Shown: in pieces, positions 44,051-49,630 of the stretch
How positions within the stretch are numbered: the first letter of the stretch is position 1
Layout of the letters: every line of letters begins with the position of its first letter
Source of the DNA: Actinomycetota bacterium
GTDB taxonomy: Bacteria; Actinomycetota; Actinomycetes; S36-B12
Direction of reading: 5' to 3'
Length of the DNA stretch: 49,630 nucleotides
Assembly: GCA_947449035.1 (NCBI GenBank)
Contig: CANFQC010000014.1
Location: 1 to 49,630 of the forward strand
Translations under genes and position numbers: made by a program
Notes under the pieces: model-generated
What the model was told of the DNA's origin: nothing
Seen by the model: the letters and a program-made list of their open reading frames with translations, nothing else
The model's database searches: none

Positions 44051-45802
44051 GTGAATCCCTCGACGGCTCAAGCGCGTGTCATCATCGATGAATTGCTGCG
44101 CTGCGGGGTCTCCGATCTCGTGCTGTCACCTGGTTCCCGCTCAGCCGGACTCGCCATCGCGGCGGCTGAGGCCGAGGCTCGAATGGAACTTCGCCTTCAT
44201 GTGCGCATCGACGAGCGCTCCGCGGGCTACCTGGCCGTCGGACTCGCGAAGATCACCGGGGTTCCTGCTGCCGTCATCACTACTTCAGGAACAGCCGCGG
44301 TCAACCTGCATCCAGCTGTAGTCGAGGCCGATATTTCCGGCATCCCAATGCTGCTTCTGACTGCAGACCGTCCGCCGGAGCTGCGCGATGTCGGCGCAAA
44401 TCAGACCATCAGGCAGCCGGGCATCTTCGGTGAGCACGCACGTGCGGCGATCGACATGTCGGTCGCTCGCGAAGCCCTCGGGCAGGTGCGTTACTGGCGC
44501 TCGACAATCGCTCGCGCGGTCGCACTCGCAACTGATGCCGTGCGTCCTGGCCCTGTCCAGGTCAACATTCCTTTCGCCGAGCCGCTCGTGCCTGATGCCG
44601 GCGACAGTGAGTGGATCGAGTCGCTTGACGGACGCGACGACGGTCGCCCCTGGACAGCCGATGCACGCTTGATTGCCGGCATGAGCACACCGCTCGATGA
44701 CATTCTCGAGTCCTTGATTGAGGGTGCAGAGATTCCGCCGCGCGGCCTAATCATCGTGGGCGATCACGATGGTGATGACGCTGTTGAACTGATTGACGAT
44801 CTCGCGGATACAGCCGGCTGGCCGATCATCGGCGAGCCCACCGCGAATGTTGCCGGCTGTGACACGGTTCTCGCACACGGTGCATTGCTCCTTGCCGACT
44901 CGGCGTTCTGCGAAGAGCACGTGCCCGACATCATCATTACCGTCGGTCGCGTCGGGCTCAGCCGTGGTCTGTTGCGGATGATCGCTCGCACGCCGCTGCA
45001 TATCGCTGTCGATCAGCAGCCTTCCTGGAGCGATCCCATGCGCAGCGCCGATCTAGTTGTCACCTCGGTGCCGCTTCCACCGGAAGACATGGAGATCGAC
45101 GAGACCTGGCTGGCAGAGTGGCAGCGAGCCGATGTTCTTGCTGCCGCGGCGGTCGAGACCGCTCTTGCGGGTGACGGCGAAGTTCTTACAGGTGCACACA
45201 TTGCACGCGTCATCGCGCCGATGGTGCCTGACGGCGGACTCCTCTTCAGCGGTCCTTCGTGGCCGATTCGCCATCTCCTCAATTTTGCGTCGACATCAGT
45301 CCGCGATGCCATCGTGATCGCTAATCGAGGTACCTCAGGCATTGACGGCGCAGTGTCATCCGCCTGGGGTGCGGCACGTGCGTTGCAAGACAACGGTGGT
45401 TCGGCCGCGATCGCCTTCATCGGCGATCTCACCTTCCTGTATGACAGCAACGCCCTGTCAGTTCCACAGGCTGAGGAACGCCCTGACCTCGTTTACGTGG
45501 TGGCAGATAACAGCGGCGGCGGAATCTTCTCGTCGCTCGAGCAGGGCGATGAGCGTTTCGCTCGCGTATTCGAGCGCGTGTTCGGCACTGCATCCGAAAC
45601 CGATATCGCTGCGCTGGCTACCTCGTATGGCGCTGAAGCAGTGCGAGTCGCCACCGCCGATGAACTTCGATCGAGTGTTGAGAGCGCCCTCGAGGCCGGT
45701 GGCGTGCACGTGATCGTTGCGACTACGTGCGATCGCGTACGCGAATCACGCATGCTGCGCAACGTGCAGCTTGCAATCGGCGAAGCGCTCGCTTCGGCTT
45801 AG
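44051..45802 (+). CDS. menD: 2-succinyl-5-enolpyruvyl-6-hydroxy-3-cyclohexene-1-carboxylate synthase (SEPHCHC synthase)
   Basis: A 583-residue thiamine-diphosphate enzyme joining isochorismate and 2-oxoglutarate. The N-terminal Pyr domain has DLVLSPGSRSAGLAIA and RIDERSAGYLAVGLAK with the ThDP-activating Glu. The C-terminal PP domain has AIAFIGDLTFLYDSNAL and VADNSGGGIFSSLEQ, the GDL...NSGG ThDP/Mg motif. Start GTG. Its TAG overlaps the menF TAA on the other strand (TTAG). Confidence 0.96.
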   Translation: MNPSTAQARVIIDELLRCGVSDLVLSPGSRSAGLAIAAAEAEARMELRLHVRIDERSAGYLAVGLAKITGVPAAVITTSGTAAVNLHPAVVEADISGIPMLLLTADRPPELRDVGANQTIRQPGIFGEHARAAIDMSVAREALGQVRYWRSTIARAVALATDAVRPGPVQVNIPFAEPLVPDAGDSEWIESLDGRDDGRPWTADARLIAGMSTPLDDILESLIEGAEIPPRGLIIVGDHDGDDAVELIDDLADTAGWPIIGEPTANVAGCDTVLAHGALLLADSAFCEEHVPDIIITVGRVGLSRGLLRMIARTPLHIAVDQQPSWSDPMRSADLVVTSVPLPPEDMEIDETWLAEWQRADVLAAAAVETALAGDGEVLTGAHIARVIAPMVPDGGLLFSGPSWPIRHLLNFASTSVRDAIVIANRGTSGIDGAVSSAWGAARALQDNGGSAAIAFIGDLTFLYDSNALSVPQAEERPDLVYVVADNSGGGIFSSLEQGDERFARVFERVFGTASETDIAALATSYGAEAVRVATADELRSSVESALEAGGVHVIVATTCDRVRESRMLRNVQLAIGEALASA

Positions 45803-47076
45803 TCTCCGAGTGCAGTGCGAATCGGAATGAGCTTCGCGTCTGCCTCTGCCCACTCCATTGCGGGGTTTGAGCCTGCGACGATCCCGCAGCCGGCGAATGC
45901 GCGCACGCGCTTGTTGGTGACATCAATCTCGGCGCAGCGAAGCGCGATGCCGAATTCGCCATCGCCGTGCGAGTCGAACCAGCCCACAGGGCCTGCGTAG
46001 CGACCACGATCCATGCCCTCGATATCGCGGATGAGATCGAAGGCGCGCTCAGTGGGAGTGCCGCAGACCGCGGCTGTCGGATGAAGTGATGCCGCGAGCG
46101 CAAGAACGGATGCCCCATCGGCAAGTCGGCCAGTGACATCAGTGGCGAGATGCTGGACGTTCGCGAGTGGAAGCACATGCGGAGTAGCGGGCACGTCGAG
46201 ATCGGTGCAGTGCGCGGCAAGCGCACGTGCCACTGAATTCACCGCGTACTCGTGCTCCTCAAGATCCTTGTCACTGTCGAGCAGCGCATTTGCGCGCGAT
46301 GCGTCGCGGCGTTCGTCGCCGAGCTTGCTCACGGTGCCGGCAAGTACGCGACTGGTGACGAGATCACCGGTGCGGCGTACGAGAAGTTCGGGGGTCGCGC
46401 CGATCAGGCCGTCGACACTGAAAGTCCAGGTTGAGGGATAGGCGGCTGCGAGATTGACGAGCAGATAACGCGGATCAAGCTCACCCTCGATGTCGGCGAC
46501 GATGTCACGTGCCAGTACCACCTTGTCGATTTCACCGCTGTTGATGCGGGTGATCGCATCGCTGATCGAGGATTCCCAGTCGGCACGCTCACGGCTGCCG
46601 CGCGACCAGGTAACGGAGGTCGGAGCCTCCGGGAGTGCGGTGACGGGGGAGATCTCAGCCGAGTCGGCAGCGCCGATGCCAATGGTGGTGATCCACGACT
46701 GACCGCCGCGACGACCGAGCACGACCTTGGGGACGATCACGACCGACATGTCACGCTCTGGGTCGAAGGCGAATGAGCCGAAGGCCACGGCGCCGGTGCC
46801 TGGCACCGAGACGGTGTCGTCGATCACTGCGCTCGCGCACAACTGATTCCACCAGCGCTGGGTACGGCTGAAGCGCTCGCGACCGCGGACCTCAAGTCGT
46901 GCGGCCACGCCCCAGCCGACGATTCCATCGCCATTTCTGACCCATGCCACGGGGGAATCGCGGGGGATTCGGCGCAAGAGGTCGCCGGCATCGGCAATGG
47001 GGCGGGTACTGACGCGAAGGACGCTGCTGGTGCCGGTGGCCTCCGTGGGGCCGGTCACGCGGTCGGATCCTTGCAT
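45799..47076 (-). CDS. menF: Isochorismate synthase
   Basis: A 425-residue chorismate-utilising enzyme that converts chorismate to isochorismate, the first menaquinone step. Key segments are EIDKVVLARDIV, GATPELLVRR with SRVLAGTV, KDLEEHEYAV, LHPTAAVCGTPTERA and YAGPVGWFDSHGDGEFGIALRCAEI, plus AGCGIVAGSNPAMEWAEADAK. Context supports menaquinone rather than siderophore use. The ATG at 47076 is chosen from a -10 box 6 nt upstream; a GTG at 47082 is two codons earlier. Confidence 0.94.
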   Translation of the reverse strand: MQGSDRVTGPTEATGTSSVLRVSTRPIADAGDLLRRIPRDSPVAWVRNGDGIVGWGVAARLEVRGRERFSRTQRWWNQLCASAVIDDTVSVPGTGAVAFGSFAFDPERDMSVVIVPKVVLGRRGGQSWITTIGIGAADSAEISPVTALPEAPTSVTWSRGSRERADWESSISDAITRINSGEIDKVVLARDIVADIEGELDPRYLLVNLAAAYPSTWTFSVDGLIGATPELLVRRTGDLVTSRVLAGTVSKLGDERRDASRANALLDSDKDLEEHEYAVNSVARALAAHCTDLDVPATPHVLPLANVQHLATDVTGRLADGASVLALAASLHPTAAVCGTPTERAFDLIRDIEGMDRGRYAGPVGWFDSHGDGEFGIALRCAEIDVTNKRVRAFAGCGIVAGSNPAMEWAEADAKLIPIRTALGD

Positions 47077-47082
47077 CTGCAC

Positions 47083-47105
47083 AGCGTATGGTCTCTTGCT
47101 AAGTT
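47083..47105. promoter_or_regulatory. Divergent leaderless promoters of menF and menG
   Basis: The minus-strand -10 TACGCT (47083-47088) lies 6 nt before the menF ATG, and plus-strand -10 TAAGTT (47100-47105) 6 nt before the menG ATG. The boxes face outward, 11 nt apart, the same geometry as menE/menB. Confidence 0.55.
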
Positions 47106-47111
47106 CAGCAG

Positions 47112-47807
47112 ATGCGAGCGGATCTCACCAAGGAGCCAGTAGACGTCGCGGCCATGTTCGATGGAGTGGCCAAGCGTTACGACATCACCAATGACGTGCT
47201 CGCCGCCGGGCAGACCCGTCAATGGCGCAAGGCAGTCGTGGCGGCCGTGGATCCCAAGCCAGGCGAGCGGATCCTCGATCTCGCGGCCGGCACGGGAACC
47301 TCCAGTGAGCCCTTCGTGCGGGCCGGGGCCTTCGTTGTGCCCACCGATTTCAGCCTCGGAATGCTCAATGTGGGCCGTCAGCGCCAGCCGGGCCTGCCCT
47401 TCGTGGCCGGCGACGGCCTTCATCTGCCCTTCAAGGACGCCTCCTTTGACGCGGCCACGATCTCCTTCGGCCTTCGTAATCTGGCCGATCGCCATGCCGG
47501 CCTGGCAGAACTGCGCCGGGTGGTCCGTCCCGGCGGGCGCTTGGTGGTCTGCGAGTTCTCGCACCCGACCTGGGCGCCGCTGCGCACGGTGTACACCGAG
47601 TACCTCATGAAGGCCCTGCCGCCCGTGGCCCGGGCGGTGGCCACCAACCCGGAGGCCTACGTCTACCTGGCCGAATCGATCCGAGCCTGGCCAGATCAGC
47701 GCGAGCTCGCCGGTGATCTCAGTGCAGCTGGCTGGGAGCGCGTGCAGTGGCGTGATCTGACTGGCGGAATCGTTGCGATTCATAGGGGTTTCGCCCCTAA
47801 GGCATAG
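47112..47807 (+). CDS. menG: Demethylmenaquinone methyltransferase
   Basis: A 231-residue UbiE/MenG-type SAM-dependent enzyme that performs the final methylation to menaquinone. [28 protein letters not shown] is the family start. The SAM motif is [15 protein letters not shown], then [34 protein letters not shown]. It ends in [13 protein letters not shown]. In many actinobacteria a geranylgeranyl reductase gene (menJ) separates menG from nuoA; here nuoA follows after a 124-nt regulatory gap. Confidence 0.95.
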   Translation: MRADLTKEPVDVAAMFDGVAKRYDITNDVLAAGQTRQWRKAVVAAVDPKPGERILDLAAGTGTSSEPFVRAGAFVVPTDFSLGMLNVGRQRQPGLPFVAGDGLHLPFKDASFDAATISFGLRNLADRHAGLAELRRVVRPGGRLVVCEFSHPTWAPLRTVYTEYLMKALPPVARAVATNPEAYVYLAESIRAWPDQRELAGDLSAAGWERVQWRDLTGGIVAIHRGFAPKA

Positions 47808-47810
47808 GGG
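47783..47810 (+). promoter_or_regulatory. Competing hairpins at the 3' end of menG
   Basis: TAGGGG (47783-47788), CCCCTA (47794-47799) and TAGGGG (47805-47810) are each separated by 5 nt. The middle arm can pair with either neighbour but not both. The menG stop codon is the first three bases of the last arm. It may be a terminator or attenuator before nuo; no T-run follows. Confidence 0.5.
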
Positions 47811-47844
47811 TACCCGCGTGTGATTGCACGGCCTGTGCGGGCAC

Positions 47845-47875
47845 TATGCTTACGTCGGTCGTGAACCCTTTCACA
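47845..47875 (+). promoter_or_regulatory. nuo promoter with Rex operator
   Basis: A -10 TATGCT (47845-47850) is followed by CGTGAACCCTTTCACA (47860-47875), which matches the Rex consensus TGTGAA-N4-TTCACA at 11 of 12 fixed positions. The operator lies at about +3 to +18, where Rex would block transcription when NADH is low. A weak -35 (TTGCAC, 47824-47829) has a short 15-nt spacer. No gene is present in 47808-47931. Confidence 0.7.
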
Positions 47876-47931
47876 AATGCGCAAGCGGTGAAGCGATCAT
47901 TCACATTGATCGATGAGGAGTTGCGGGAGCG

Positions 47932-48291
47932 GTGAACGTCTACACCCCCATCCTGGTTCTCGGCCTTTTGGCCTTTGGCTTCGCCGCATTCTCGGTGCTC
48001 ACGGCCAGTTTCACCGGCCCCAAGCGCTACAACCGCGCGAAGTACGACGCATACGAGTGCGGCATCGAGCCCACTCCGCAGCCGGTCGGCGGCGGACGCT
48101 TCCCCGTGAAGTACTACCTCACGGCCATGCTCTTCATCGTCTTCGACATCGAGATCGTCTTCCTGTACCCGTGGGCGGTCGCTTTCGACCAGCTCGCGCT
48201 GTTCGGTCTGTTCGAAATGATCATCTTCATCGTCACCGTCCTCGTTGTGTACGCCTATGTGTGGCGTCGCCGTGGACTCGAGTGGGACTAG
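47932..48291 (+). CDS. nuoA: NADH-quinone oxidoreductase subunit A
   Basis: A 119-residue membrane subunit of complex I with three helices. Conserved segments are KRYNRAKYDAYECGIEPTP, with the Cys of the quinone-gate loop, and FPVKYYLTAMLFIVFDIEIVFLYPWAVAF. The GTG start is preceded by GAGGAG (11 nt away) and GGGAG (2 nt away), neither at ideal spacing. It is the first nuo gene; nuoB follows after 9 nt. Confidence 0.96.
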   Translation: MNVYTPILVLGLLAFGFAAFSVLTASFTGPKRYNRAKYDAYECGIEPTPQPVGGGRFPVKYYLTAMLFIVFDIEIVFLYPWAVAFDQLALFGLFEMIIFIVTVLVVYAYVWRRRGLEWD

Positions 48292-48300
48292 GGAAAACTC

Positions 48301-48855
48301 ATGGGTCTTGAAGAGGCATTGCCGTCCGGCGTTCTGCTGACGACCGTCGAGAAGTTCGCGGGCTACGCGCGCAAGGGCTCGCTCTGGCCGGCCACCTTCG
48401 GTCTGGCCTGCTGCGCCATCGAGATGATGGCCGTCGGCGGCCCGCGCTTCGACATCGCACGCTTTGGCATGGAGGTCTTTCGCGCCTCACCGCGTCAGGC
48501 AGATCTCATGATCGTCGCCGGTCGCGTGAGCCAGAAGATGGCTCCTGTTCTTCGCCAGATCTATGACCAGATGCCCGGCCCGAAGTGGGTTCTGGCCATG
48601 GGTGCCTGCTCATCCAGCGGCGGAATGTTCAATAACTACGCCATCGTTCAGGGCGTCGATCACGTCGTTCCCGTCGACATCTACCTGCCCGGCTGCCCGC
48701 CGCGCCCGGAGATGCTCATCGACGCAATCCTCAAGCTGCACGACAAGATCCAAGATACGAAGCTCGGCCCGAACCGCAAGGCGGAGATCATCGAGCTCGA
48801 GGCCGCAGCCTTGACCGCACCGTCCACCCTCGAGATGAAGGGTCTGCTGCGTTGA
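48301..48855 (+). CDS. nuoB: NADH-quinone oxidoreductase subunit B
   Basis: A 184-residue subunit that carries the terminal [4Fe-4S] cluster N2. The Cys pair is in [18 protein letters not shown], and further ligands are in [10 protein letters not shown] and [10 protein letters not shown], the full four-Cys pattern. N2 passes electrons to quinone. The TGA overlaps the nuoC start. Confidence 0.97.
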   Translation: MGLEEALPSGVLLTTVEKFAGYARKGSLWPATFGLACCAIEMMAVGGPRFDIARFGMEVFRASPRQADLMIVAGRVSQKMAPVLRQIYDQMPGPKWVLAMGACSSSGGMFNNYAIVQGVDHVVPVDIYLPGCPPRPEMLIDAILKLHDKIQDTKLGPNRKAEIIELEAAALTAPSTLEMKGLLR

Positions 48856-49550
48856 GCGACAACCTCATTCCCGTTATTCCTTCGGGCGTTGCTCCCCTAG
48901 ACGTCATCGCGGTGCGCGAAGGCGCATTCGGCGTGGCCGGCTCGGGTGATACCAGTGGCTTCGGCGGCCTGGTTGAGGCCATCGTGCTTCCGCCCGCATC
49001 GCAGCGCCCGTACGGCGGCGACTTTGATGAACTTGCCGATGAACTCGATCTCTCACTCGCTGCGCGTGGCATCAACGATTCAATCGAGAAGGTCGTCGTC
49101 GACCGCGGCGAGATCACGTTCTTCGTCGAACGCTCCAAGATCGTCGAGTTCGTCACCACCCTTCGCGATGAGCCGGGCCTGCGCTTCGAACTCTGCGTCG
49201 GCGTGAGCGGCGTGCACTACCCACTCGAGGCCGGTCGCGAACTGCACGCGGTCTACCACTTCCTCTCCATCACTCACAACCGTCGCGTACGCGTCGAGGT
49301 TGCCGCACCTGATGCTGACCCGCGCATTCCGTCGATCGTCGGCATCTACCCGACCTGCGACTGGCACGAGCGTGAGACCTGGGATTTCTTCGGCATCGTG
49401 TTCGAAGGCCACCCAGCACTTACCCGCATTGCGATGCCCGACGACTGGCCGGGCCATCCGCAGCGCAAGGACTACCCCCTCGGCGGAATTCCCGTCGAGT
49501 ACAAGGGCGCCACAACGCCGCCCCCGGATCAGCGGAGGTCGTACAACTGA
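48852..49550 (+). CDS. nuoC: NADH-quinone oxidoreductase subunit C
   Basis: A 232-residue peripheral-arm subunit (30-kDa family). The signature is HLLS-like [76 protein letters not shown], given here in part. An N-terminal acidic extension of about 60 residues is typical of actinobacteria. The start is TTG overlapping the nuoB stop (TTGA), which relies on translational coupling. Its stop overlaps nuoD (TGATG). Confidence 0.94.
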   Translation: MSDNLIPVIPSGVAPLDVIAVREGAFGVAGSGDTSGFGGLVEAIVLPPASQRPYGGDFDELADELDLSLAARGINDSIEKVVVDRGEITFFVERSKIVEFVTTLRDEPGLRFELCVGVSGVHYPLEAGRELHAVYHFLSITHNRRVRVEVAAPDADPRIPSIVGIYPTCDWHERETWDFFGIVFEGHPALTRIAMPDDWPGHPQRKDYPLGGIPVEYKGATTPPPDQRRSYN

Positions 49551-49630
49551 TGTCGACCGAAAACATCACCTACTCGAGTGCAGAAGCAGGCACCGATTCG
49601 TACGCAGGCTCCTACGAGACCACTGAGGGC
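49550..49630 (+). CDS. nuoD: NADH-quinone oxidoreductase subunit D (N-terminal fragment, runs off window)
   Basis: Only 27 codons are visible ([14 protein letters not shown], then TDSYAGSYETTEG). The position directly after nuoC with a TGATG junction, and the acidic leader ending in TTEG as in other actinobacterial NuoD proteins, support the call. This would be the genuine D subunit, in contrast to the orphan paralogue at 1508-2626. Confidence 0.85.
   Translation, partial: MSTENITYSSAEAGTDSYAGSYETTEG

Overview
The window is a dense, GC-rich stretch of chromosome from an actinobacterium (class Actinomycetia). The gene order supports this: DUF3180, a stand-alone NuoD-like gene, DUF2520, panC-nadB-nadC-coaX-lysS, then clpC-mutY-disA-radA, and later rex-hemD-resA-ccdA-resB-ccsB-menA-menE-menB-menC-menD-menG-nuoABCD. 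All of these orders are familiar from Streptomyces and its relatives. Single-gene markers agree: a 32-residue bS22 (AURKAIP1/COX24) ribosomal protein, a mycobacterial-type ArgA, a CtpE-type ATPase, a CobA-HemD fusion and System II cytochrome c maturation. Intergenic space is very short, which suggests a compact, possibly aquatic genome; that lifestyle is inference only. I saw no tRNA, rRNA, CRISPR array, insertion sequence, prophage or acquired island.

Layout. 1-720: end of an aldo/keto reductase. 723-2626: DUF3180 protein, a small conserved protein and, convergent to it, an orphan NuoD paralogue. 2693-7815: pantothenate/CoA and NAD synthesis (DUF2520, panC, nadB, nadC, coaX) in one tight operon. 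7847-10615: lysS, argA and a cell-wall amidase. 10616-16024: divergent ppc and clpC. 16052-20909: DNA maintenance genes (mutY, disA, radA) with a membrane-anchored protein and a Cys-rich protein. 20994-27115: ppx, ctpE, a TIM-barrel protein, a TetR regulator, a degenerate proline-dehydrogenase-like gene and proC. 27285-30577: an HTH protein, bS22, and an SDR / acyltransferase / HAD-phosphatase group. 30685-39369: acyl-CoA ligase, glutaredoxin-like protein, rex, cobA-hemD, a histidine phosphatase and resA-ccdA-resB-ccsB. 39376-47807: nearly all menaquinone genes (menA, menE, menB, menC, menD, menF, menG). 47932-49630: start of the nuo (complex I) operon.

The right half is a respiratory-chain block: NADH oxidation (nuo), quinone supply (men), cytochrome c maturation and the NADH/NAD+ sensor Rex. 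Rex-like operators are visible in front of both rex and nuoA, so the redox sensor probably controls the block.

The most striking non-coding signal is promoter architecture. Fifteen genes have a TANNNT -10 box exactly 6 or 7 nt before the start codon, the signature of leaderless transcription. Two divergent menaquinone gene pairs (menE/menB and menF/menG) share the same geometry: outward-facing -10 boxes exactly 11 nt apart. Other notable items are a 55-bp tandem repeat filling a convergent gap of exactly two periods, convergent genes whose stop codons touch or overlap, alternative hairpins at the end of menG, an orphan NuoD with Trp where the quinone Tyr is expected, and the absence of hemA/hemC/hemB beside rex-hemD.
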